From: Astrothelium macrocarpum
Lineage: Eukaryota > Ascomycota > Dothideomycetes > Trypetheliales > Trypetheliaceae
DNA: 64,000 nt
Assembly: GCA_021030915.1 (NCBI GenBank)
Contig: JAGEMR010000052.1
Location: forward strand, 62,001-126,000
Direction: 5' to 3'
Shown piece after piece: positions 44,574 to 56,089 of the stretch. Position 1 is the first letter of the stretch. Every line of letters starts with the position of its first letter. A model generated the notes under the pieces. It ran no database searches. It was not told the origin of the DNA and saw nothing but the letters and a program-made list of their open reading frames with translations. Position numbers and translations under genes: made by a program.

Positions 44574-45719
44574 ACTGTGGATGGTGAAATTCGAAAGTAA
44601 TAAGTTGGGTTACAGGTCTTGTGTGAATATCTTGTTGAGGTTTTGGAGGAACATAGAGCAGAAAACAGTACCAAGTCCTTTATGTAATGCTTTTACGCTC
44701 TGGAAGAAAACACAATAATATTACGCAAGGTTAATACAAGGGCAACTTAGTTGCCCAATAAGGGTTTCGTCTCCCTTGTCACAATGCTGAGATTGCTACT
44801 CTCTAATGACAAAATGGAAGGCAAAGCGATGGAAAAGTACGAAATAAAGAATGATACAACAACACCGTGGGAATGTTCCAATGAATGGAAAAAGAGGAAC
44901 AAAAGTAATTTTAAATTTGAACTAAATATTTGAAACCCGTATCGCCGATCAATGCAGTATCTTGGCAAACCCTGTGTGTCATTGGTTCGTGGAAACGTTA
45001 TTGACACCCCTTTTAGGAAGTTAGGCACCTTGAGACAAGGAAAATACGTCAAGCTTTACAGCCTGTAAAATACGAAAAGAACAAAGATAGATTAAAACTC
45101 GGAAAATAGAGTTTAGAGTAGCGACTCGTTCGCGACCGCATGTAATTGAAAAAAGACATGCTCCGTTGGAGCATACCTAGAGTACAATGGGTACATGGCC
45201 AATTAGGCAACAGAACGATGCAGAAAATCAATGGTTCGAACCTAACAACTCAGAGAATTGCATCAGCTCTGCTTTATAAGAATACATCTTTAGTAAATTG
45301 AAACTACAGCGTACGAACAATTCGAAGGTCTTAGTGTTACGGACTTGTTCTTTTCGACACGTTTAGAGATGGCACAAGATGGGAAAGATAACTACATTTC
45401 AATAAAGAAATGCTAGTTCATATTGCAGTGGATTAGAGGTCTCAGATGACGGTTCATGGTCACGCTGACTCAAACCGGTCTTTCTTGTGGTCAACGTGAA
45501 AATGGTGGAGGAGTTAAGAAGCGAAGTGTTTTGCCTCGGCAAATTGAAATCTGGGGAAAGCTCCAAATCACCCGAAGCAAATGACGTACGAATGGAATGA
45601 AAAAGTACCCTGGGTAATCTCCCGCCTTCTTGGCGAAGGATTCATAGCTGAGGCGGCCTTCAGGAGGATGTCATCAGAAGTGTCCATGTTCCGCAAGAAG
45701 GTCTGATGAGTCAAAAAGG
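44574..45719. other. Intergenic region
   Basis: This 1.1-kb region contains the divergent promoters of the proline-rich protein and the carrier gene. No gene is supported; the minus frames at 44747-45231 lack motifs. Confidence 0.4.
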
Positions 45720-47042
45720 ATGGCGCATATCTACAACAGTCAATTGGTAATGTGGACAAGGTCTCGCCTTGAAGGCATGACTGACAAGCGTTACTAGGAT
45801 GCTTTCTCCCTGTATCATAAGGTCCGCGAAGAGGAAGAAGATGCCCAAACCAGCCTATTATCCCTGAAGCCTGCTCTACCTGCCCTTGGTGAAGCACTTT
45901 CAGGTGCAACTGGAACCGCGCTCTCGCATCTCCTGATATATCCGCTTGATCTCGTCATTACAAGACTACAAGTCCAGCAACGACAACAGCAACGACAGCA
46001 TCAAAATGCTTCAAGAAAAGAGTCAGTCACGGATAGAAGTGATGAGCAGTACTATGTCAATATCATCGATGCATTCAAACGGATATACAAGGATGAAGGA
46101 GGAATTGCTGCCTTTTATACAGGCGTGGCAGAAGACACCGCCAAAAGCATTGCCGATTCCTTCCTCTTCTTCCTCGCCTATACTTTCATCCGACGCGTAC
46201 GGCAAAGGCAACGCAAAGGCGTTTTGCCAATTGCAGATGAGCTCGCAATTGGCATGGTAGCCGGCGCATTCGCAAGGCTGCTCACCACCCCAGTACAGAA
46301 CATTGTAACAAGGAAACAGACCGCCGCCATACAAACACAAAACCAAGACGCCAGCACAAAAGAAAACGAAGAGAAGCTAGAATCCCAATCCACCAAACCC
46401 ATCCTCCACCACCCAACCCCCTCAACCGCCCAAATCGCCCGTACCATCCTCCGCGAAAAAGGCCTCCTCGGCTACTGGTCCGGCTACTCGGCGACCCTCA
46501 TCCTAACCCTCAACCCATCCCTCACCTTCCTCCTGCACTCCCTGCTCTCGCGCCTCATCCTCCGCGCGCGTCGAACGTCCACCAGCCCCTCCTACCCCGT
46601 CGCTGCCCTAGGACCCAAGCTCATCTTCCTCGTCGCGGCCCTCAGCAAGGCCATCGCAAGCACCATCACCTACCCGATCGGGCTCGCCAAGGCGCGTGCC
46701 CAGGCCGGCGGCGCCTCCTCCTCTGCCGCTGCCCGCCGCTTCCACGCGCCGTGGGCGTCGTATGAGGGGTGGCATGAGCGGTCGGAGTACAAGAGGGGGT
46801 CGGGGTTGCGGTTGCCTTTGCCGCTTCTGCCCGCGGTGCTGAGGGCTGTGGTGGCGATTGCGGAGGTGGAGGGGGTCGGGGCGGTGTATGCTGGGTTGGG
46901 AGGGAAGGTGGTGAAGGGGTTTTTGGGACATGGGTTGACGATGGTGTTGAAGGAGCGGGTGCATGGTGGGGTGGTGGGGTTGTGGGAGGGGTTGGGGAGT
47001 TTGCGGGTGGTTTCGAAGAAGGGAGGGGTGGGAATGGTGTGA
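45720..47042 (+). CDS. ant1: Mitochondrial-carrier family protein, peroxisomal adenine nucleotide transporter (Ant1/PMP47) type
   Basis: The exons are 45720-45746 and 45798-47042 (423 residues); the 51-bp intron has a CTGAC branch site and TTACTAG acceptor. Three carrier repeats are visible: YPLDLVITRLQVQ, TPVQNIVTRKQ and YPIGLAKARAQ, each the end of an odd-numbered helix. The weakened PxD/E motifs in repeats 2 and 3 are like those of peroxisomal Ant1/PMP47 carriers, which exchange ATP for AMP across the peroxisomal membrane for fatty-acid activation. The first exon of nine codons (MAHIYNSQL) is chosen because it has a good donor and phase 0; another short exon is possible. The second half changes abruptly from C-rich to G-rich on the coding strand near 46730. 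Confidence 0.9.
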
Positions 47043-47164
47043 GTCTCTTGGTAGGATGGATGATGACGTGGAAGGGTGATTGTTTGTGTCTGGCTTGAGA
47101 AAATAATGATGGAATTCTTTAGTATACATCCGAAAGTATCTAGTATCACAAAAGTTTTGGTACA

Positions 47165-50100
47165 TTAATGTATTGGTTCTCCCGAGATCGGAGACCTTAT
47201 CATTTGCGGCAAGAATGCGTTGCCGTGGTCGAGTGGAGGCGACATGTCCCGCATTCGTTTTGCCAGCATTTTATCTTCCTTTCGTGAAGGTGACTCCGTT
47301 GTTATTCCTAAGCCATGTAACTGAGCGCCGAGCCCTGCCGCTGAAGGGGTATCAATTCTCAAATCCTGTTTTTTCCGTTTTGCGCCTCCATTACTGATAA
47401 CACTTTGCGCCCTACTCAAATGTGCTTCCGTAGAGTTACTGCCAGAGACGGCAGTCCTGTCGTCATCATCCCACGCGGTGTCTTCTTCACCGTTACCTGC
47501 TTCTGAGACTTCTTCTTCATCACCTGCTTCCAAGACGTCTTCTTCATTGTCACCTGCTTCTGAGATGTCTGCTTCCGAGGCGCCTGCATCAGCATCGCCC
47601 TCCTCATCTTTGTGAACTGACTCGCCGACAATGATCTTTTCCGGTTCTTCTTCTCCCGCCAAATCAACAAGCCCGGGCTCATTGGCGCTTGGTAGTCTAA
47701 TAGAATCTGCGCCAAGAGTGCGCTTGATATCGGCAAACATCATGTCCATTGGACAAATGTACGCCACGCCTTTACTTTCAGAATAAGCGAGAACGTGGCC
47801 ACAAACTTTGCCGGAAGTTGTCTCAATGATCCATGCGCCAGAATCGCCGCCAACTGGACATAATCAGTAAAAGTCCTTGCAGGACTATGTATCTGTTATC
47901 TTACCTCCAAAATCGCCGACAACACCCCACGCCCAACTATACGTCTTCCGTCCCAGAATCCTCACAGACCCCATGGCTTGACTCAGCTGGCCTAATTTCA
48001 AACCGCTGGTTCTTCCAAATGCGAAGACTTTCTGACCAGCCACGTCACGTGCGCTACATATTTGCATGGGATAAAGATCCTCTTGAGCTTGGAAATCACC
48101 CGAACGACATACTGGATCAACGAGTTCTGGCTTTGACTCTTCAGTGCTTTCCACAGGTTTGCACAATCGACGACCTCCTTGGATAACATTATAAGGCTGT
48201 AGCCTCCATGGGTCGAGCTTGAACAGCGCCCAGTCAACCTCGTGCCTCATACCCTTCTCATTCGGATCAGGAATTCGTCGTACACCGCTGGAGGCATACA
48301 CATACCCAAGCTTGTGCGAATCTAAGTGCTCTTCAGAGCGATGTTCGGGTGATGAGAAGAAAACGGGAGGTATATCGTCAAATGCTGGTTGCGTAATGAG
48401 TATGCGGTCCCCGTCGTGAGGCGAAACTCCTGGTGTGTCTCCTGTGTTGTCTTGTTCGAGCTCAGACGATGTTGACATGGAATCGGTAGGAGAGGGAGCA
48501 CGGGGAGGCATCTCAAGTGGGTCGATACTGGAATTTTCTGAGCGATCCGAGTGATAGCCAATTTGATCCTCTTCCTCAGATGAATAGTCGGATATTTCCA
48601 GCGGTTGAATTTCCTCGGGAGTGTCTAACAGAGAAGGTGCGCTGCCTATGTGTGCGAAATGATTATCTTCTCCATACGGCGCAGAAGAGCGACGCGGAGC
48701 ATTGTCCCAATCATGGTTGTCGTATTCGCTGGTTTCACTTTCTGTATCGCTTGATTCATTATCGAGTAAATGATGCACGCTCATGCCATAGGGCTGTCCG
48801 TCAATAACGACTACTCCGCCATAAGAGACTGGGGGAAGATGCTCGCCTCGAAAAGCGCCAATGGAAGCCCCGGAAAGAGGTCGTTTGAAAAAAGCCGGAT
48901 TGATGGCCCGTGCTTCGGATTGATCGTCTTGGGAATTCATCATGGATCGATGTACTGGGGGGACCTTTTTCTTCGCATGAGATCTTCGAATCTTGCCCTT
49001 GCGGACTTTGAGATCAAAGGCTCCCCTGTCGTATTCGAATTTCCGATTGAGAGCAGCCTTGACTCTGCCCACACTGGTACAGGTTATAAAAATTGTTGGT
49101 TTTGCTGTCGATTGACTATCTCCAATTCCAAGCAAGTCGACACTGCTCGATTCAGGGGAATCTTTGAGCGCACGTTCTAGAACTCGCATTAAGCGTGGTC
49201 CTGTTTTCTGGTGCCAGTCGTCTAAAAGAGCTGGAGAAAGTTTCACTGGATAGATTCGGAGTTTCTTCCTCTCTCGTAATTCGCCTCTAGTCGAAAATTC
49301 GGTGACACCTGCTTCATCGGAGCCTGGCTGTATTGGTAGCTCTTCAACCTCTGGTTCTTCCATTGTCATTCCACCCAGTACGTTAGGAAGGGCCTCAGTG
49401 GACAGTTGAGCTTCTTTCTCTGTCAAGTCTTTGTTGACTTCTCCTGATTGACTTTGCTCTGTATCTGCTTCTGAACGTCGAACCTGTCTCTCTCTCCAGT
49501 GTCGCTGGATGACCGTCACTTTTGCTTGATAATCAGTAAAGAAACTCCGTTGGGTCGAGACACTTGATTCTTGAGTGCTTCTCCGTTTTCGCCAGGCACT
49601 CTGGATGGTTTTCGCAGCACCATGAACCATTTCACTCGGTTTGAAGCGGAGGTGTACTTCGAGCTCGTGGAGTGAATGACTCCTTCCCGAATCCAGGGAT
49701 GATGCCTTTTTCTCCGACTCAACGTCACGAATCATGGCGTCATATGAACGACGCAAGTCTTGCATAGCTACGTCCTTTTGAGCTAGCTCTTTTTGTAGTT
49801 CTTCGACACGTTCGGATGTCATATCTGCTGGTTCTTGTGTGATCTGAGGGGAAGCAATTCCTGCATAAGCCAAGGGTAGAGCAGATGCAGCGCTGGAAAT
49901 TGAAGAAACGGTGTGGTGCCTATGCAGGGACTCGACTGGATGGCGTAGCATATGCAAAGGATTCCAGTCATGCTTTTCTCCGCTGGGACCTCCAGAGTGT
50001 CGGGGAAGCAAGGCAGGACGATGGCGGTCTGGTTCTGAACCAATCCTGGAATGAGACAGGACTCCATCATGTGTGCTGGCGTGTTGCAGCGGACTGGTAG

Positions 50101-51961
50101 GGTGGCTTTCGTTTAACGATGGATCCTCTTCGTCCAAAGCGCAGCATCGCGTCAAACGTTTAAGGATACGAGAATAGATTTCCTTAACAGCGACTTTGGT
50201 CAATGCGTTGTCATCACCAGCAGACAAGCAATCCAAAACACAATTCATGTACAGCGAACCGCATTTTGATGCTAATCGCTTTGCATAGATATTTTGAAGC
50301 CGCAGCTTGAACTCGCCAAGAGTGTATTTTGGTTTAAATATCTCGATCAGTGGCATCCAGAGGCCAATCTCGAGCAAGATCAAGCCAAGTCCATAGATAT
50401 CTAGACGAGTGCGAGGATCGATATCGGTACGCACGTCTTTGGATGTTCCCTCAGGATGCAAATAAATATTACGTGGTGACCATGACCGAGCTGGAGGAGC
50501 ATTCACACCGTAGTCCGAGAAGATATCGAACGCCGTAAGATACGGCAATCGTACGTCATATGGAATACTCCTTTCGGGACGATGTTGAGTTCCTTTGAAG
50601 AAAATGAAACTGGCGCTGTTCACATTACCGTGAACGACATCATGTTCATGCATACAACTAATGGCAGAAGCGACACTCAACGCTAATCGAAACCGATCCT
50701 CAAGCGTTGGCTGTAGAACCACGGTAATTGGTGAATTGCCTTTGCTCTGGCCAAGCTGCAGCAAGGATAGTAGACTGGCGGGCCGACGGCTTGATCGCGA
50801 TTCAATCGAAGCACGTATGCCCTGTTCAGAAGGACCCGCAGTAGCAGTAGCAGTATCAGGAATTAGATAGACAAGCCCGATCCTCGAATGGTTCGCATCC
50901 TCAAAATATCCGATGAGTGGAGGTGTTCCGATCGCTTGAGTCCGACTTAACTTTAAACTTTGCAGGAGTTTGTTAATAAGCTCAAGCCTTTGCAGAGGTG
51001 GCGGGACACCGGTTTCTCGATATATTGGGTCAAAAGTGGCGTATTCAACAAGGATAGCCTCAGTGATTTCTCTACCACCGTCGGTCTTCCATTGATTGAT
51101 TGAGCTATGCCTTCGCTTGAGCTTACCAACAAGTCGGACCGGGGGCGTAAGTCCGATGTTCTCACCAGGATAAGGAGGAGGCTCTTCGTGTGGTAGGATC
51201 AGAGAGTCTGAATCTATTTTTGGAGGAAGACCGCCAGATTCATCCCATCGAACACCTGCGTCCGCAGGCGATGACGCCGTTGCAGCGGTTGTGGAAGTGG
51301 CATTGGTGTTTACAAGAGTAAGTTCAGAAGAATTGAAAACCAAAGCAAATGGACTTTTGATGTGTGGTTGAGATGGTCCAAACGGATTGTGGAAATGCGA
51401 TTGAGGTGCTCCAATGGAGATTGCAGATGGCTCCCGGACCTTTCTGAGGGGAATATCGACGAGAGTTGAAGCTTGACTAGCTCTTCTCATACGTGAAAGA
51501 TCATAAAGTACATCGATAGATGTTGTAAGATCTTTCACGAGATCTTCATACCTCGATTTGTCTGCGAAAGCCCACGTGCGATCACCCGAGCTCTCGGTCC
51601 AGCCCTTTTCGGACTGTTTGCTTGCCACAGAAGATCGCCTGCTAAGCTGTTCTGCTTCGTCCAATACATCTTTGATGTTGCCCAAAACGCTGGTCACCGT
51701 TTCGGTCAGTCCGGCACGAGCGATGCTCTGATCAATGTTGCCTTGGGCGGCATTTTTTATGTCTCCTCCATCAGTCCATTCTAACCCCCATGTCATCAAC
51801 CTATCTTTCTGAATGCGATATTTGCGATGTAGAGCAAGCAGTTCTGGAACGTCTTCGACATTTGAACATCCTGAGACGACATTGCATGAATCTTTGGTAT
51901 CCGAGTAGAGTTTTGTGAGACGGGTCGGGAATTGGGTGCTGACGTTCCGCTGCCGCAACAT
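47165..51961 (-). CDS. HeLo-like / pseudokinase / coiled-coil / IQ / trypsin-like protease fusion protein
   Basis: The exons are 51961-47905 and 47853-47165 (1581 residues); the 51-bp intron GTAAGA...TGTCCAG restores GGDSGAW. Residues 1-150 resemble the HeLo-like domain (KYRIQKDRLMTWGLEW, then ENIKDVL-like helices). Residues about 280-610 form a protein-kinase fold that looks inactive: HGNVNS in place of HRDxxxxN, and AFDIF where DFG is expected, with a conserved RLDIYGLGLILLEIGLW helix. A coiled coil (700-745) and two IQ-like motifs (IQSAWRKRR, IQRHWRERQ; about 770-830) follow. The C-terminus is a serine-protease fold with His in YGMSVHHLL (about 1065), Asp in HEVDWALFKLD (about 1270) and Ser in GGDSGAW (about 1354); a large acidic insertion separates His and Asp. 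HeLo domains are pore-forming death effectors in fungi. A signalling or cell-death protease is inferred. Confidence 0.88.
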
Positions 51962-52862
51962 TGCGATCTTGTCGAGTCCAAAAGTTTAGGCCACCTGAAC
52001 GTCACGCATTTCTTCGAATGGCCATGTTCAATAGTGACCGCATTGTAAGAATGATGAAGGAGTAAGAATGCAAGTGGAGATCTGGAAAGACTTGCTTCCA
52101 TTGTATGGGAATGGTGCTGCCTGGAACCGGCGCACAGCCACATAACGAAGACGCCGCCGATCACTCACCGGTGAAAGCCTCCCCAAAGCACCAATAAGAC
52201 GCGCTGCGCCTTACTCGTCTCTACTAATTTCGTCCTTCCCAGTCCTACCTCTCAGTGCAACAGAGATGTCGCGTCGTAATCAGCTTGCCGTGCGTATTAC
52301 TTTGTCAGTCGGCATCTCCGATCAGGTCCAGGCAACGATCGCGTCTTGACCCTGACCTTGCTTCACTGCTCATACGTGAGATCATGCCATCTACGCAAGC
52401 TCAGACTGTCGTAGTCGCAAAGCGTTAGAGATTTTTACTTGCTTTTCTGCAGTGAATTCGGTCGCAAGGTTTTCCCTACCGTCGAACGCTGTTATTGGGA
52501 ATTTTGAGGCAGACTTGACCTCCATCCAACTTATCCTACAATCACGCGAAATCTGTTACCAAAATTCTGCTGCATAACAGAGGAAAAGTTGCTCAAGTCT
52601 CCAATGCTTCATTCGCATGCATTTCCCTATGGCAGACAAGTGAGATTACGATCGATGATTCTTCTGGCTGTCTTTCTGAGCGATGTGCACTTGCACAAGC
52701 GAATCAAAATACAGTCAAAAAGGGACGATTAAATCTAGGTAAAATCTGACTGAATTTAGTCACAGTTCCAAGGGCATTTATTATGTAATAAGACTCCCGA
52801 TTATCACTCCTCTGAATATCGCCTTCACACTGGACAGGTATTTCCTGTAGATTCTCAAGCGG
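51962..52862. other. Divergent promoter region
   Basis: This 901-bp region lies between the HeLo/protease gene and the P450 pseudogene. An upstream exon of the HeLo gene could lie here, since the domain is slightly short at its start, but I cannot identify one. Confidence 0.35.
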
Positions 52863-54529
52863 ATGATACTCGCACTATCGAGCAACACCACAACGATCCA
52901 AGACGTGTTTCAAAAGCCGGCCATCTATCAAAATACTTTCATTCTCATCCTTAACATTGGGCTTGTGGTGTTTTATCTTGTTCTTCGCTTTGTTGAAAGT
53001 CGCATCTTCCAGATCTCCCCACATGAGCCAAAATGGATAAGGCTAAGAGCTTCGTTTGTGGGTCACTTCATTGGATTTCTTAGATATGGAACAAATGCCT
53101 TGGAAACCCTTCCGTACGTGTAGAGCACCGAAGCTTGCAATCCGTTGCTGAGAGCCTCTAGTCAAGATGAACCAGTCACGCCATCAACTTGCTCCATCAA
53201 CGAGTCTATGTCGTCACTCCCTTGAAGCTCGCTTCTGCCGTACAGCGTCAATCACAGGCTATACCGTTCTTTCCTATTGTAGAGCAGATGGCGGTGTCTT
53301 TATCTCGTTTCCAACCCCATCTGGTTGAGATGTTTGATCGAGACGATAGGAGACTGGAGCGGAAAGACGGTCTATCAATTGATGCTTTAAAAGCTTATCG
53401 TCATACCTTTGGAAGTGGTCGTGGTTCCGCTGATATGCAAGTTGCTATGCTGGACGAGCTGTTGCCAATCTTGGACGGTGTTGCATCTAAGTTCCAAAAG
53501 CCGCAACCAATCTATGCTTGGATCAGAAGGATCATCATCCGCGCTGCAATGAGAGCTGTATGTGGCTCTAGGCATCCTTTTACAGATTCGGAGATAGAAG
53601 ACGTTTTTTGGTTCGTCGAGTTCTTACTCCCTTGCTCAATTTCTTACTTGAACAGGACTTACGACTTTCTGAGCTTTGCTCCAAACATTGTAGCTCGAAA
53701 AGCTATCAGAGTTCGTGATAAGCTGACCAAAGCATTCGTTGAATCTTATGAAAGGAGTGCTCTGAATGAAGCTTCAAAGCTTGCTAAGGCCAGATATGAG
53801 CCACCAGCAGATTATGGACTTCCTCCCTCCGATGTCGCACGCTCGGAAGCTCCGTTTCTCTTTGCAGTTGCGGTAACGTCCATACCATTCTATTTTTGAG
53901 CATTCGTGGCCATATTCAAAGATCCAGATCTCGTCTCTCAGCTAGGCAGGCGCTTGAAAAGACTGTCGTCGTAGATCGAAGTACGAGACCCTCATTATTC
54001 AATATCAACGTCGAGCGTTTGAAGACTCAATGCCCACTTCTGCTATCAGCTTTTCAGGAGATGCTGCGACGCCGCTCATTCTTTTCGTCGATGCGCGTAG
54101 CAACTGAAGATATCACGCTCGCTGACCGGTACCTCCTCAAGAAAGATAGCATGGTCCTCATTCCTGACAACGTCATTTTATGGCTTTGCCTCGATTTAGG
54201 GTTAGAATGCTGACAAAACTGATTTGTATCGATTTATGGATAAAGTCGGCTCTGAAAAACATGAAAAGATACCCTCAAATAACTTTGGTAGTTTTGGGTA
54301 AGCACCAAGCATGTGACCTAGGAGGCACTCTGCCAGCACGAGAATTATGGCTACACTCGTAGTGCTCGTCATGCGATTCGACTTTACACCCAAGCTTGGA
54401 GTATGGGAAATGCTGCCGTCGTATTTTGCAATCTGTGCTACCGTCATGCCGCCGAAAAATGACATTGACGCATCAATCACAGTTCGACAAAAGTGGTCTG
54501 ATAGATGGAGCTTTGATCTCGGGAATTGA
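52863..54529 (+). pseudogene. Cytochrome P450 pseudogene
   Basis: The sequence is recognisable over about 530 codons. Exon 1 (52863-53113) has a membrane anchor (FILILNIGLVVFYLVLRF). Exon 2 starts at 53176 and runs through HAINLLHQRVYVVTP and a long helical part to SEAPFLFAVAV. Damage begins at TGA 53897-53899 (Trp expected, TGG-to-TGA), followed by a frameshift near 53935. The homology resumes with ALEKTVVVDRSTRP, LLLSAFQEMLRRRSFFSS (K-helix region) and YLLKKDSMVLIP. The heme region at about 54280-54330 has FGSFG, a stop, APSM, a stop exactly where the heme-ligating Cys should be, and then RRH. The family resembles fungal CYP7/CYP8-like P450s. It cannot make a functional enzyme. Confidence 0.85.
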
Positions 54530-55366
54530 GCAGCTAAGGTGCCCCGTATGTGCGGGTAAGTCTTCGTAATCACCCTGGTCCTAAGAGGACCTCGAGACGT
54601 TTTTGGACGGTATCGACTTTATGGATGGACGAAGCCCCAAAAACTACATTTCATTCTTTCAATGCAAGTTTTGCAATGACAATCTTTTTGCGCGTTATGC
54701 TGAACATGGAAGAAAGTAAAGCATAGAGACACGACCTCAAAAGAAGCAAATCAAAAGGAAAAACATGTTGGCGAAGCTGGGGATTATATATAACAAGACA
54801 GTAAGCTATGGTTTCGTCCATTATAGTACTGTGGCGTAGCTTAGGGGTAGATCCTTATCTGTTTGTAGATTGATAATCTTGTTTTAGTCTCTTTTATGGC
54901 TTGTTAACCAATTTAAATACGGAACTATCCTGTTTGTTATTCACTTCGTAGCCAGCTCCGGAAATCCACCATCAATTCAGGACCGGTGGACAGCGTAACA
55001 GGGGGTCAGATCCTTAAGTAATTTCCGACAAAAACTTACAATACCAACAGTATAAAGCAGCTGTTGATTGGGCAACACGGCTTGGGTGGATTAGCGGTCG
55101 TAGTTTCAAGAACTCCACTTAGCGCCAGTCTAATCACCGGACGCGCTTAGGTGGTTTAAACAATAAGTTCAACTCCAAGAATTCCACAGCGGTTCTGACG
55201 TCTTGCCAATGTGGGAAGGAACGGAGGCACTAGCTAGATGCCCTTTCGCCTTGTACCTACCTTAGCTACTTAGCTTTTACACCAACCAAGTCATCTTTGC
55301 CTTTTCCACCGGCGGCCACAAGGCGAAAACACACGCGTCACATAACTGCAGCATATAGAACAACCT
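54530..55366. other. Intergenic region between P450 pseudogene and inverted-repeat elements
   Basis: No gene is seen in these 837 bp. A short tRNA-like box-A string (TAGCTTAGGGG, about 54836) lacks a matching box B and cloverleaf, so no tRNA is called. Confidence 0.4.
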
Positions 55367-55616
55367 GTCCGTAGGAGTAATTCCGACGCACAGGCTCCAC
55401 AACCAAATTAGCAGCCTTCGAAGCTACAATTGGCTTTTAACCGCTCAATAAAGTTTGTAGAACTAACGATTAGATAAACCGATATTAGTTTAGCAACAAC
55501 GATAGAAAAAAACATCAAAATTGAGATAGAACGAAAACGAATTGTGGTTTCAGGAGTTGTTAGTTTGGTTGTGGTGGCCTGTGTGTCGAATTCGGCTCGG
55601 TATTACTCCTACAGAC
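55367..55616. mobile_element. MITE-like inverted-repeat element, copy A
   Basis: About 250 bp with imperfect terminal inverted repeats: the left end GTCCGTAGGAGTAAT pairs with the right end ATTACTCCTACAGAC, and further in CACAGGCTCCACAACCAAA pairs with a TTTGGTTGTGGTGGCC-type sequence. The interior is AT-rich and has no coding capacity. It is a diverged relative of copy B next door (shared CAAATTAGCAGC, TAGTTTAGCAACAACG/TAGCTTAGCAGCAGCAG and GAATTNTGG motifs). A clear target-site duplication is not visible. Confidence 0.6.
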
Positions 55617-55625
55617 CCACTCTCC

Positions 55626-55880
55626 ACGTCTGCAACCCCGAGCCGAAATTGGCACACGGGCCAACACCACCAAATTAGCAGCTGCCAAAGCTATAATTCA
55701 CTGTAAACATCTTTGTTAAGTTTATGATGCTAACAGCTAAATGAACCAATACTAGCTTAGCAGCAGCAGCGGGGGAAATATCAAATTTAAATGAGATAAA
55801 AGCGAATTCTGGCTTCAGGAAGTGCTAATTTGCTGATGGTGGCCCGGGTCAATTTCGGCTCGGACTTGGTCGTCAGACGT
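55626..55880. mobile_element. MITE-like inverted-repeat element, copy B
   Basis: About 255 bp. The left end ACGTCTG...CCGAGCCGAAATTGGCACAC and the right end GGTCAATTTCGGCTCGG...CAGACGT form a long inverted repeat; the inner arms CCACCAAATTAGCAGC and GCTAATTTGCTGATGGTGG continue it to about 45 bp each. There is no open frame. Its similarity to copy A in the same orientation suggests either nested insertion or local duplication of a non-autonomous DNA transposon. It ends about 210 bp before the Ayr1-like start codon. Confidence 0.65.
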
Positions 55881-56089
55881 AGGGCCACTATCCTCTACGT
55901 TTTGCAGCAAAGCTGCTCGGTCTAACAGACCCAGGGGACGCTGTGCCTCTCAGCTGGCTGGCGGAAACGTCTGAATGTCTCGTATGTTGGCCGCGTACCT
56001 CAACTTTTACTTCCGCTTCATTTCTCACCTCCTCCACTCTCCCCTCCGTCTTTCTTCCATACGTCTTTGTGATTCTTCCAACTTTGTTC

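Noticed and set aside
54180..54362. Treating the heme region of the P450 as an intact exon in another frame
   Set aside because: The conserved FGxFG...PSM...RH order is in one frame broken by stops, with a stop at the Cys position; no alternative splicing keeps the Cys.
54834..54900. Box-A-like string GTAGCTTAGGGGTAGATCC suggesting a tRNA or SINE
   Set aside because: There is no box B and no cloverleaf in the next 80 bases.
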